From positions 11,158,001 through 11,222,000 of the forward strand of contig NC_088317.1 of assembly GCF_910592395.1 (NCBI RefSeq): 64,000 nt of DNA. The letters are read 5' to 3'. The notes under the pieces were generated by a model. The model ran no database searches, was not told the DNA's origin, and was given only the letters and a program-made list of their open reading frames with translations. This DNA comes from Lineus longissimus. Lineage: Eukaryota; Nemertea; Pilidiophora; Heteronemertea; Lineidae. Positions 10,721-23,990 of this stretch are shown in pieces (within the stretch, counting starts at the first letter, position 1; every line of letters starts with the position of its first letter). A program made the translations under genes and the position numbers.

Positions 10721-12012
10721 TTATACAGAGTCGAGATGCTCGATTGGACAGACATAGACCGCAATTTTGAGATTCTGCGATGATAAGTTGTCATTCGATA
10801 GCAATATTACACTTCTGGCGAAGGAAGTCGGTCGACGATGGCGCTCATCGCGACCGATCACACTCATTCTGGTCATACAGAGTCGAGATGACTGATGGAC
10901 AAACTGAGACCGCATTTTCGAGATTCTGTGATGATAAGTGGTCACTCGACTTGAGATATTACACGACTGGCGATGACGGTCGGTCGGCGATGGCGCTCGT
11001 CGCGATGATAAGTTGTCATTCTACTAACGATATAAGACTGCTGGCAACGATTGTCAGTCGGCAATGGCGCTTGTCGTGATCGATTAAGCTAATTTTGGTT
11101 TTTCAGAGTCGAGATGCCCGATTGGACAAACTGAGACCGCAATTTCGAGATTCTGCAATGATAAGTTATCATTGGACTAGCGATATTACCCCACTGGCGA
11201 TGACGGTCGGTCGGCGATGGAGCTCGTCGCAACCGATCATGTTCATTTTGGTTATACAGAGTCGAGATGACTGATTGGACAAACTGAGGCCGCAATTTTG
11301 AGAGTCTACAACGAGAAGTTGTCATTCAACTAACAATATAAGACTACTGGCGATGACGGTTGGTCGGCGATGGCGCTCGTCGCGACCGATCATGCTCATT
11401 TTCGTTATACAGAGTCGAGATGCCCGATTGGACAAACTGAGACCGCAATTTCGAGATTCTGCGATGATAAGTTGTCATTTGATAGCGATATTACACGACT
11501 GGCGATGAAAGTCGGTCGGAGATGGCGCTCGTCGCGACCGATCACATTCATTTTGGTTATACAGAGTCAAGATGACCGATTGAACAAACTTAGACCGCAA
11601 TTTCGAGATTCTGCGATGATAAGTTGTCATTCGATAGCAATATTACACTACTGGCGAAGGAAGACGGTCGGCGATGGCGCTCATCGCGACCGATCACACT
11701 CATTTTGGTTATACAGAGTCGAGATGCCCGATTGGACAAACTGAGTCCGCAATTTTGAAATTCTGCGATGATAAGTTGTCATTCGATAGAAATATTACAC
11801 TACTGGCGAAGGAAGACGGTCGGCGATGGCGCTCATCGCGACCGATCACACTCATTTTGGTTATACAGAGTCGAGATGCCCGATTGGACAGACATAGACC
11901 GCAATTTTGAGATTCTGCGATGATAAGTTGTCATTCGATAGCAATATTACACTACTGGCGAAGGAAGTCGGTCGGCGATGGCGCTCATCGCGACCGATCA
12001 CACTCATTTTGG
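10721..12012 (+). repeat. Family A right partial copy grading into family B
   Basis: The segments 152, 226, 153, 153, 152, 152, 152, 152 follow family A order to about 11.7 kb. Markers typical of family B (AAGACGGTCGG followed by GACAGACATAG monomers) then take over. There is no foreign sequence at the change: the join is inside a monomer, as expected for homologous exchange between related multimers. Confidence 0.75.
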
Positions 12013-12357
12013 TTATACAGAGTCGAGATGCCCGATTGGACAGACATAGACCGCAATTTTGAGATTCTGCGATGATAAGTTGTCATTCGATAGCAATATT
12101 ACACTTCTGGCGAAGGAAGTCGGTCGGCGATGGCGCTCATCGCGACCGATCACACTCATTCTGGTCATACAGAGTCGAGATGACCGATGGACAAACTGAG
12201 ACCGCAATTTTGAGATTCTGCGATGATAAGTTGTCATTCGATAGCAATATTACACTACTGGCGAAGGAAGTCGGTCGCTCGACTTGAGATATTACACGAC
12301 TGGCGATGACGGTCGGTCGGCGATGGCACTCGTCACGACCGATCACGCTCGTTTTGG
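12013..12357 (+). repeat. HOR family B, leading partial copy
   Basis: A 152 bp and a 193 bp segment match the end of the 2057 bp family B unit (14070-14414 and 16127-16471). The 193 bp length is the 194 bp segment with one T missing in GACCGATGGACAAACT. Confidence 0.85.
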
Positions 12358-14414
12358 TTATACAGAGTCAAGATGCCCGATTGGACAAACTGAGACCGCA
12401 ATTTTGAGATTCTGCGATGAGAAGTTGTCATTCGATAGCAATATTACACTACTGGCGAAGGAAGTCGGTCGGCGATGGCGCTCATCGCGACCGATGACAC
12501 TCATTCTGGTTATACAGAGTCGAGATGACCGATGGACAAACTGAGACCGCATTTTCGAGATTCTGTGATGATAAGTTGTCACTCGACTTGAGAAATTACA
12601 CGACTGGCGATGACGGTCGGTCGGCGATGGCGCTCGTCGCGATGATAAGTTGTCATTCTACTAACGATATAAGACTGCTGGCGATGATTGTCAGTCGGCA
12701 CTGGCGCTTGTCGTGATCGATCAAGCTAATTTTGGTTTTTCAGAGTCGAGATGCCCGATTGGACAAACTAAGACCGCAATATCGAGATTCTGCAATGGTA
12801 AGTTATGATTTGACTAGCGATATTACCCCACTGGCAATGACGGTCGGTCGGCGATGGAGCTCGTCGCAACCGATCATGTTCATTTTGGTTATACAGAGTC
12901 GAGATGACTGATGGGACAAACTGAGGCCGCAATTTTGAGAGTCTACAATGAGAAGTTGTCATTCAACTAACAATATAAGACTACTGGCGATGACGGTCGG
13001 TCGGCGATGGCGCTCGTCGCGACCGATCACGCTCATTTTCGTTATACAGAGTCGAGATGCCCGATTGGACAAACTTAGACCGCAATTTCGAGATTCTGCG
13101 ATGATAAGTTGTCATTCCATAGCAATATTACACTACTGGCGAATGAAGTCGGTCACTCGACTTGAGATATTACACGACTGGCGATGACGGTCAGTCGGCG
13201 ATGGCACTCGTCGCGACCGATCACGCTCATTTTGGTTATACAGAGTCAAGATGCCCGATGGACAAACTCAGACCACAATTTTGAGATTCTGCAATGATAA
13301 GTTGTCATTCGATAGCAATATTACACTACTGGCGAAGGAAGTCGGTCGGCGATGGCGCTCATCGCGACCGATCACACTCATTCTGGTTATACAGAGTCGA
13401 GATGACCGATGGACAAACTGAGACCGCATTTTCGAGATTCTGTGATGATAAGTTGTCACTCGACTTGAGATATTACACGACTGGCGATGACGGTCGGTCG
13501 GCGATGGCGCTCGTCGTGATGATAAGTTGTCATTCTACTAACGATATAAGACTGCTGGCGATGATTGTCAGTCGGCAATGGCGCTTGTCGTGATCGATCA
13601 AGCTAATTTTGGTTTTTCAGAGTCGAGATGCCCGATTGGACAAACTAAGACCGCAATATCGAGATTCTGCAATGGTAAGTTATGATTTGACTAGCGATAT
13701 TACCCCACTGGCAATGACGGTCAGTCGGCGATGGCGCTCGTCGCAACCGATCATGTTCAATTTGGTTATACAGAGTCGAGATGCCCGATTGGACAAACTG
13801 AGTCCGCAATTTTGAAATTCTGCGATGATAAGTTGTCATTCGATAGCAATATTACACTACTGGCGAAGGAAGACGGTCGGCGATGGCGCTCATCGCGACC
13901 GATCACACTCATTTTGGTTATACAGAGTCGAGATGCCCGATTGGACAGACATAGACCGCAATTTTGAGATTCTGCGATGATAAGTTGTCATTCGATAGCA
14001 ATATTACACTACTGGCGAAGGAAGTCGGTCGGCGATGGCGCTCATCGCGACCGATCACACTCATTTTGGTTATACAGAGTCGAGATGCCCGATTGGACAG
14101 ACATAGACCGCAATTTTGAGATTCTGCGATGATAAGTTGTCATTCGATAGCAATATTACACTTCTGGCGAAGGAAGTCGGTCGGCGATGGCGCTCATCGC
14201 GACCGATCACACTCATTCTGGTCATACAGAGTCGAGATGACCGATGGACAAACTGAGACCGCAATTTTGAGATTCTGCGATGATAAGTTGTCATTCGATA
14301 GCAATATTACACTACTGGCGAAGGAAGTCGGTCGCTCGACTTGAGATATTACACGACTGGCGATGACGGTCGGTCGGCGATGGCACTCGTCACGACCGAT
14401 CACGCTCGTTTTGG
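12358..14414 (+). repeat. HOR family B unit 1 (2057 bp)
   Basis: The segments are 152, 226, 153, 153, 194, 151, 226, 153, 152, 152, 152, 193, summing to 2057 bp. The unit holds two core modules. Its monomers after the 226 bp segment have AATGGTAAGTTATGATT in place of the AATGATAAGTTATCATT found in other families. I noticed no base difference from the next copy by eye. Confidence 0.9.
12744..12797 (+). other. Cryptic exon-like 54 bp segment in family B
   Basis: The segment lies between TTTTTCAG (an acceptor-like end) and GGTAAGTT (a donor-like start). The donor match exists only in family B because AATGATAAG became AATGGTAAG. The same pair recurs in each family B module (for example 13621-13674). 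Chance is the likeliest explanation; there is no evidence of transcription. Confidence 0.2.
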
Positions 14415-16471
14415 TTATACAGAGTCAAGATGCCCGATTGGACAAACTGAGACCGCAATTTTGAGATTCTGCGATGAGAAGTTGTCATTCGATAGCAATA
14501 TTACACTACTGGCGAAGGAAGTCGGTCGGCGATGGCGCTCATCGCGACCGATGACACTCATTCTGGTTATACAGAGTCGAGATGACCGATGGACAAACTG
14601 AGACCGCATTTTCGAGATTCTGTGATGATAAGTTGTCACTCGACTTGAGAAATTACACGACTGGCGATGACGGTCGGTCGGCGATGGCGCTCGTCGCGAT
14701 GATAAGTTGTCATTCTACTAACGATATAAGACTGCTGGCGATGATTGTCAGTCGGCACTGGCGCTTGTCGTGATCGATCAAGCTAATTTTGGTTTTTCAG
14801 AGTCGAGATGCCCGATTGGACAAACTAAGACCGCAATATCGAGATTCTGCAATGGTAAGTTATGATTTGACTAGCGATATTACCCCACTGGCAATGACGG
14901 TCGGTCGGCGATGGAGCTCGTCGCAACCGATCATGTTCATTTTGGTTATACAGAGTCGAGATGACTGATGGGACAAACTGAGGCCGCAATTTTGAGAGTC
15001 TACAATGAGAAGTTGTCATTCAACTAACAATATAAGACTACTGGCGATGACGGTCGGTCGGCGATGGCGCTCGTCGCGACCGATCACGCTCATTTTCGTT
15101 ATACAGAGTCGAGATGCCCGATTGGACAAACTTAGACCGCAATTTCGAGATTCTGCGATGATAAGTTGTCATTCCATAGCAATATTACACTACTGGCGAA
15201 TGAAGTCGGTCACTCGACTTGAGATATTACACGACTGGCGATGACGGTCAGTCGGCGATGGCACTCGTCGCGACCGATCACGCTCATTTTGGTTATACAG
15301 AGTCAAGATGCCCGATGGACAAACTCAGACCACAATTTTGAGATTCTGCAATGATAAGTTGTCATTCGATAGCAATATTACACTACTGGCGAAGGAAGTC
15401 GGTCGGCGATGGCGCTCATCGCGACCGATCACACTCATTCTGGTTATACAGAGTCGAGATGACCGATGGACAAACTGAGACCGCATTTTCGAGATTCTGT
15501 GATGATAAGTTGTCACTCGACTTGAGATATTACACGACTGGCGATGACGGTCGGTCGGCGATGGCGCTCGTCGTGATGATAAGTTGTCATTCTACTAACG
15601 ATATAAGACTGCTGGCGATGATTGTCAGTCGGCAATGGCGCTTGTCGTGATCGATCAAGCTAATTTTGGTTTTTCAGAGTCGAGATGCCCGATTGGACAA
15701 ACTAAGACCGCAATATCGAGATTCTGCAATGGTAAGTTATGATTTGACTAGCGATATTACCCCACTGGCAATGACGGTCAGTCGGCGATGGCGCTCGTCG
15801 CAACCGATCATGTTCAATTTGGTTATACAGAGTCGAGATGCCCGATTGGACAAACTGAGTCCGCAATTTTGAAATTCTGCGATGATAAGTTGTCATTCGA
15901 TAGCAATATTACACTACTGGCGAAGGAAGACGGTCGGCGATGGCGCTCATCGCGACCGATCACACTCATTTTGGTTATACAGAGTCGAGATGCCCGATTG
16001 GACAGACATAGACCGCAATTTTGAGATTCTGCGATGATAAGTTGTCATTCGATAGCAATATTACACTACTGGCGAAGGAAGTCGGTCGGCGATGGCGCTC
16101 ATCGCGACCGATCACACTCATTTTGGTTATACAGAGTCGAGATGCCCGATTGGACAGACATAGACCGCAATTTTGAGATTCTGCGATGATAAGTTGTCAT
16201 TCGATAGCAATATTACACTTCTGGCGAAGGAAGTCGGTCGGCGATGGCGCTCATCGCGACCGATCACACTCATTCTGGTCATACAGAGTCGAGATGACCG
16301 ATGGACAAACTGAGACCGCAATTTTGAGATTCTGCGATGATAAGTTGTCATTCGATAGCAATATTACACTACTGGCGAAGGAAGTCGGTCGCTCGACTTG
16401 AGATATTACACGACTGGCGATGACGGTCGGTCGGCGATGGCACTCGTCACGACCGATCACGCTCGTTTTGG
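14415..16471 (+). repeat. HOR family B unit 2 (2057 bp)
   Basis: This is a direct continuation of the previous unit with the same length and order. All translated frames that I could compare are the same in the two copies. Identity this high means a very recent tandem duplication, or an assembly that repeated one unit. Confidence 0.9.
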
Positions 16472-18226
16472 TTATACAGAGTCAAGATGCCCGATTGGAC
16501 AAACTGAGACCGCAATTTTGAGATTCTGCGATGAGAAGTTGTCATTCGATAGCAATATTACACTACTGGCGAAGGAAGTCGGTCGGCGATGGCGCTCATC
16601 GCGACCGATGACACTCATTCTGGTTATACAGAGTCGAGATGACCGATGGACAAACTGAGACCGCATTTTCGAGATTCTGTGATGATAAGTTGTCACTCGA
16701 CTTGAGAAATTACACGACTGGCGATGACGGTCGGTCGGCGATGGCGCTCGTCGCGATGATAAGTTGTCATTCTACTAACGATATAAGACTGCTGGCGATG
16801 ATTGTCAGTCGGCACTGGCGCTTGTCGTGATCGATCAAGCTAATTTTGGTTTTTCAGAGTCGAGATGCCCGATTGGACAAACTAAGACCGCAATATCGAG
16901 ATTCTGCAATGGTAAGTTATGATTTGACTAGCGATATTACCCCACTGGCAATGACGGTCGGTCGGCGATGGAGCTCGTCGCAACCGATCATGTTCATTTT
17001 GGTTATACAGAGTCGAGATGACTGATGGGACAAACTGAGGCCGCAATTTTGAGAGTCTACAATGAGAAGTTGTCATTCAACTAACAATATAAGACTACTG
17101 GCGATGACGGTCGGTCGGCGATGGCGCTCGTCGCGACCGATCACGCTCATTTTCGTTATACAGAGTCGAGATGCCCGATTGGACAAACTTAGACCGCAAT
17201 TTCGAGATTCTGCGATGATAAGTTGTCATTCCATAGCAATATTACACTACTGGCGAATGAAGTCGGTCACTCGACTTGAGATATTACACGACTGGCGATG
17301 ACGGTCAGTCGGCGATGGCACTCGTCGCGACCGATCACGCTCATTTTGGTTATACAGAGTCAAGATGCCCGATGGACAAACTCAGACCACAATTTTGAGA
17401 TTCTGCAATGATAAGTTGTCATTCGATAGCAATATTACACTACTGGCGAAGGAAGTCGGTCGGCGATGGCGCTCATCGCGACCGATCACACTCATTCTGG
17501 TTATACAGAGTCGAGATGACCGATGGACAAACTGAGACCGCATTTTCGAGATTCTGTGATGATAAGTTGTCACTCGACTTGAGATATTACACGACTGGCG
17601 ATGACGGTCGGTCGGCGATGGCGCTCGTCGTGATGATAAGTTGTCATTCTACTAACGATATAAGACTGCTGGCGATGATTGTCAGTCGGCAATGGCGCTT
17701 GTCGTGATCGATCAAGCTAATTTTGGTTTTTCAGAGTCGAGATGCCCGATTGGACAAACTAAGACCGCAATATCGAGATTCTGCAATGGTAAGTTATGAT
17801 TTGACTAGCGATATTACCCCACTGGCAATGACGGTCAGTCGGCGATGGCGCTCGTCGCAACCGATCATGTTCAATTTGGTTATACAGAGTCGAGATGACC
17901 GATTGGACAAACTGAGGCCACAATTTTGAGAGTCTGCAACGAGAAGTTGTCATTCAACTAACAATATAAGACTACTGGCGATGACGGTTGGTCGGTGATG
18001 GCGCTTGTCGGGACCGATCACGCTCATTTTCGTTATACAGAGTCGAGATGCCCGATTGGACAAACTTAGACCGCAATTTCGAGATTCTGCGATGATAAGT
18101 TATCATTCGATAGCAATATAACACTACTGGCGAAGGAAGTCGGTCACTCGACTTGAGATATTACACGACTGGCGATGACGGTCGGTCGGCGATGGCACTC
18201 GTCACGACCGATCACGCTCGTTTTGG
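16472..18226 (+). repeat. HOR family B short unit 1 (1755 bp)
   Basis: It follows the 2057 bp unit through nine segments. The last four segments (152, 152, 152, 193) are then replaced by 153 and 194, shortening it by 302 bp. The result is two nearly equal halves of 878 and 877 bp, each 152/151+226+153+153+194, so it is a dimer of a simpler five-segment module. Confidence 0.88.
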
Positions 18227-19981
18227 TTATACAGAGTCAAGATGCCCGATTGGACAAACTGAGACCGCAATTTTGAGATTCTGCGATGATAAGTTGTCAT
18301 TCGATAGCAATATTACACTACTGGCGAAGGAAGTCGGTCGGCGATGGCGCTCATCGCGACCGATGACACTCATTCTGGTTATACAGAGTCGAGATGACCG
18401 ATGGACAAACTGAGACCGCATTTTCGAGATTCTGTGATGATAAGTTGTCACTCGACTTGAGAAATTACACGACTGGCGATGACGGTCGGTCGGCGATGGC
18501 GCTCGTCGCGATGATAAGTTGTCATTCTACTAACGATATAAGACTGCTGGCGATGATTGTCAGTCGGCACTGGCGCTTGTCGTGATCGATCAAGCTAATT
18601 TTGGTTTTTCAGAGTCGAGATGCCCGATTGGACAAACTAAGACCGCAATATCGAGATTCTGCAATGGTAAGTTATGATTTGACTAGCGATATTACCCCAC
18701 TGGCAATGACGGTCGGTCGGCGATGGAGCTCGTCGCAACCGATCATGTTCATTTTGGTTATACAGAGTCGAGATGACTGATGGGACAAACTGAGGCCGCA
18801 ATTTTGAGAGTCTACAATGAGAAGTTGTCATTCAACTAACAATATAAGACTACTGGCGATGACGGTCGGTCGGCGATGGCGCTCGTCGCGACCGATCACG
18901 CTCATTTTCGTTATACAGAGTCGAGATGCCCGATTGGACAAACTTAGACCGCAATTTCGAGATTCTGCGATGATAAGTTGTCATTCCATAGCAATATTAC
19001 ACTACTGGCGAATGAAGTCGGTCACTCGACTTGAGATATTACACGACTGGCGATGACGGTCAGTCGGCGATGGCACTCGTCGCGACCGATCACGCTCATT
19101 TTGGTTATACAGAGTCAAGATGCCCGATGGACAAACTCAGACCACAATTTTGAGATTCTGCAATGATAAGTTGTCATTCGATAGCAATATTACACTACTG
19201 GCGAAGGAAGTCGGTCGGCGATGGCGCTCATCGCGACCGATCACACTCATTCTGGTTATACAGAGTCGAGATGACCGATGGACAAACTGAGACCGCATTT
19301 TCGAGATTCTGTGATGATAAGTTGTCACTCGACTTGAGATATTACACGACTGGCGATGACGGTCGGTCGGCGATGGCGCTCGTCGTGATGATAAGTTGTC
19401 ATTCTACTAACGATATAAGACTGCTGGCGATGATTGTCAGTCGGCAATGGCGCTTGTCGTGATCGATCAAGCTAATTTTGGTTTTTCAGAGTCGAGATGC
19501 CCGATTGGACAAACTAAGACCGCAATATCGAGATTCTGCAATGGTAAGTTATGATTTGACTAGCGATATTACCCCACTGGCAATGACGGTCAGTCGGCGA
19601 TGGCGCTCGTCGCAACCGATCATGTTCAATTTGGTTATACAGAGTCGAGATGACCGATTGGACAAACTGAGGCCACAATTTTGAGAGTCTGCAACGAGAA
19701 GTTGTCATTCAACTAACAATATAAGACTACTGGCGATGACGGTTGGTCGGTGATGGCGCTTGCCGGGACCGATCACGCTCATTTTCGTTATACAGAGTCG
19801 AGATGCCCGATTGGACAAACTTAGACCGCAATTTCGAGATTCTGCGATGATAAGTTATCATTCGATAGCAATATAACACTACTGGCGAAGGAAGTCGGTC
19901 ACTCGACTTGAGATATTACACGACTGGCGATGACGGTCGGTCGGCGATGGCACTCGTCACGACCGATCACGCTCGTTTTGG
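18227..19981 (+). repeat. HOR family B short unit 2 (1755 bp)
   Basis: This has the same architecture as the preceding short unit with few differences, for example GCGCTTGCCGGGACC near 19757 against GCGCTTGTCGGGACC near 18003. It keeps the GTAAGTTATG marker of family B in both halves. Confidence 0.88.
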
Positions 19982-20859
19982 TTATACAGAGTCAAGATGC
20001 CCGATTGGACAAACTGAGACCGCAATTTTGAGATTCTGCGATGATAAGTTGTCATTCGATAGCAATATTACACTACTGGCGAAGGAAGTCGGTCGGCGAT
20101 GGCGCTCATCGCGACCGATCACACTCATTCTGGTTATACAGAGTCGAGATGACCGATGGACAAACTGAGACCGCATTTTCGAGATTCTGTGATGATAAGT
20201 TGTCACTCATCTTGAGATATTACACGACTGGCGATGACGGTCGGTCGGCGATGGCGCTCGTCGAGATGATAAGTTGTCATTCTACTAACGATATAAGACT
20301 GCTGGCGATGATTGTCAGTCCGCAATGGCGCTTGTCGTGATCGATCAAGCTAATTTTGGTTTTTCAGAGTCGAGATGCCCGATTGGACAAACTGAGACCG
20401 CAATATCGAGATTCTGCAATGGTAAGTTATGATTTGACTAGCGATATTACCCCACTGGCGATGACGGTCAGTCGGCGATGGCGCTCGTCGCAACCGATCA
20501 TGTTCAATTTGGTTATACAGAGTCGAGATGACCGATTGGACAAACTGAGGCCACAATTTTGAGAGTCTGCAACGAGAAGTTGTCATTCAACTAACAATAT
20601 AAGACTACTGGCGATGACGGTTGGTCGGTGATGGCGCTCGTCGGGACCGATCACGCTCATTTTCGTTATACAGAGTCGAGATGCCCGATTGGACAAACTT
20701 AGACCGCAATTTCGAGATTCTGCGATGATAAGTTGTCATTCGATAGCAATATAACACTACTGGCGAAGGAAGTCGGTCACTCGACTTGAGATATTACACG
20801 ACTGGCGATGACGGTCAGTCGGCGATGGCACTCGTCGCGACCGATCACGTTCATTTTGG
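19982..20859 (+). repeat. HOR family B single 878 bp module
   Basis: This is one five-segment module (152+226+153+153+194) standing alone, half of the 1755 bp unit. It completes a size series 2057, 2057, 1755, 1755, 878 across this block. It carries private changes such as CACTCATCTTGAGATATT and GTCGAGATGATAAG. Confidence 0.87.
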
Positions 20860-21542
20860 TTATACAGAGTCAAGATGCCCGATTGGACAAACTGAGACCG
20901 CAATTTTGAGATTCTGCGATGATAAGTTGTCATTCGATAGCAATATTACATTACTGGCGAAGGAAGTCGGTCGGCGATGGCGCTCATCCCGACCGATCAC
21001 ACTCATTCTGGTTATACAGAGTCGAGATGACTGATGGACAAACTGAGACCGCATTTTCGAGATTCTGTGATGATAAGTTGTCACTCGACTTGAGATATTA
21101 CACGACTGGCGATGACGGTCGGTCGGCGATGGCGCTCGTCGTGATGATAAGTTGTCATTCTACTAACGATATAAGACTGCTGGCGATGATTGTCAGTCGG
21201 CAATGGCGCTTGTCGTGATCGATCAAGCTAATTTTGGTTTTTCAGAGTCGAGATGCCCGATTGGACAAACTGAGACCGCAATATCGAGATTCTGCAATGA
21301 TCAGTATCATTCGACTAGCAATATTACCCCACTGGCGATGTCGGTCGGTCGGCGATGGCGCTCGTCGCAACCAATCATGTTCAATTTGGTTATACAGAGT
21401 CGAGATGCCCGATTGGACAAACTGAGACCAGAATTTCGAGATTCTGCAATGATAAGTTATCATTGGACTAGCGTTATTACCCCACTGGCGATGACGGTCG
21501 GTCGGCGATGGCGCTCGTCGCAACCGATCATGTTCATTTTGG
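20860..21542 (+). repeat. Junction between families B and C
   Basis: It starts as a further 878 bp-type module (152, 226) but the next monomers change. One has TGATCAGTATCATTCG with a one-base loss, and then comes a second monomer of the same ATTACCCC subtype (near 21480). The family B marker GTAAGTTATG is gone. Family C order begins after this. Confidence 0.75.
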
Positions 21543-23990
21543 TTATACAGAGTCGAGATGACTGTTTGGACAAACTGAGGCCGCAATTTTGAGAGTCTGC
21601 AACGAGAAGTTGTCATTCAACTAACAATATAAGACTACTGGCGATGACGGTTGGTCGGCGATGGCGCTCATCGCGACCGATCACGCTCATTTTCGTTATA
21701 CAGAGTCGAGATGCCCGATTGGACAAACTTAGACCGCAATTTCGAGATTCTGCGATGATAAGTTATTATTCGATAGCAATATTACACTACTGGCGAAGGA
21801 AGTCGGTCGGCGATGGCGCTCATCGCGACCGATCACACTCATTTTGGTTATACAGAGTCGAGATGCCCGATTGGACAGACATAGACCGCAATTTTGAGAT
21901 TCTGCGATGATAAGTTGTCATTCGATTGCAATATAACACTACTGGCGAAGGAAGTCGGTCACTCGACTTGAGATATTACACGACTGGCGATGACGGTCGG
22001 TCGGCGATGGCGCTCGTCGCGATGATAAGTTGTCATTCTACTAACGATATAAGACTGCTGGCGATGATTGTCAGTCGGCAATGGCGCTTGTCGTGATCGA
22101 TCAAGCTAATTTTGGTTTTTCAGAGTCGAGATGCCCGATTGGACTAACTGAGACCGCAATTTCGAGATTCTGCAATGATAAGTTGTCATTCGATAGCAAT
22201 ATTACACTACTGGCGAAGGAAGTCGGTCGGCGATGGCTCTCATCACGACCGATCACACTCATTTTGGTTATACAGAGTCGAGATGACTGATTGGACAAAC
22301 TGAGGCCGCAATTTTGAGAGTCTGCAACGAGAAGTTGTCATTCAACTAACAATATAAGACTACTGGCGATGACGGTTGGTCGGCGATGGCGCTCGTCGCG
22401 ACCGATCACGCTCATTTTCGTTATACAGAGTCGAGATGCCCGATTGGACAAACTTAGACCGCAATTTCGAGATTCTGCGATGATAAGTTGTCATTCGATA
22501 GCAATATTACACTACTGGCGAAGGAAGTCGGTTGGCGATGGCGCTCATCGCGACCGATCACACTCATTTCGGTTATACAGAGTCGAGATGCCCGATTGGA
22601 CAGACTTAGACCGCAATTTTGAGATTCTGCGATGATAAGTTGTCATTCGATAGCAATATTGCACTACTGGCGAAGGAAGTCGGTCACTCGACTTGAGATA
22701 TTACACGACTGGCGATGACGGTCGGTCGGCGATGGCACTTGTCGCGACCGATCATGCTCATTTTGGTTTTACAGAGTCAAGATGCCCGATTCGACAAACT
22801 GAGACCGCAATTTTGAGATTCTGCGATGATAAGTTGTCATTCGATAGCAATATTACACTACTGGCAAAGGAAGTCGGTCGGCGATGGCGCTCATCGCGAC
22901 CGATGACACTCATTCTGGTTATACAGAGTCGAGATGACCAATGGACAAACTGAGACCGCATTTTCAAGATTCTGTGATGATAAGTTGTCACTCGACTTGA
23001 GATATTACACGACTGGCGATGACGGTCGGTCGGCGATAGCGCTCGCCGCGGTGATAAGTTGTCATTCTACTAACGATATAAGACTGCTGGCGATGATTGT
23101 CAGTCGGCAATGGCGCTTGTCGTGATCGATCAAGCTAATTTTGGTTTTTCAGAGTCGAGATGCCCGTTTCGACAAACTGAGACCGCAATTTCGAGATTCT
23201 GCAATGATAAGTTATCATTCGACTAGCGTTATTACCCCACTGGCGATGACGGTCGGTCGGCGATGGCGCTCGTCGCAACCGATCATGTTCATTTTGGTTA
23301 TACAGAGTCGAGATGACCGATTGGACAAACTGAGGCCGCAATTTTGAGAGTCTGCAACGAGAAGTTGTCATTCAACTAACAATATAAGACTACTGGCGAT
23401 GACGGTTGGTCGGCGATGGCGCTCGTCGCGACCGATCACGCTCATTTTTGTTATACAGAGTCGAGGTGCCCGATTGGACAAACTTAGACCGCAATGTCGA
23501 GATTCTGCGATGATAAGTTGTCATTCGATAGCAATATTACACTACTGGCGAAGGAAGTCGGTCGGCGATGGCGCTCATCGCGACCGATCACACTCATTTT
23601 GGTTATACAGAGTCGAGATGCCCAATTGGACAAACTTAGACCGCAATTTCGAGATTCTGCGATGATAAGTTGTCATTCGATAGCAATATTGCACTACTGG
23701 CGAAGGAAGTCGGTCACTCGACTTGAGATATTACAAGACTGGCGATGACGGTCGGTCGGCGATGGCACTAGTTGCGACCGATCACGCTCATTTTGGTTAT
23801 ACAGAGTCAAGATGCCCGATTCGACAAACTGAGACCGCAATTTTGAGATTCTGCGATGATAAGTTGTCATTCGATAGCAATATTACACTACTGGCGAAGG
23901 AAGTCGGTCACTCGACTTGAGATATTACACGACTGGCGATGACGGTCGGTCGGCGATGGCACTCGTCGCGACCAATCACGCTCATTTTGG
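21543..23990 (+). repeat. HOR family C unit 1 (2448 bp)
   Basis: The segments are 153, 152, 268, 152, 153, 152, 194, 152, 226, 153, 153, 152, 194, 194, summing to 2448. The 268 bp segment (21848-22115) combines both rearrangements, the 42 bp expansion and the 74 bp half-monomer. Markers include TTATTATTCGATAGC and CACTAGTTGCGACC. Confidence 0.88.
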
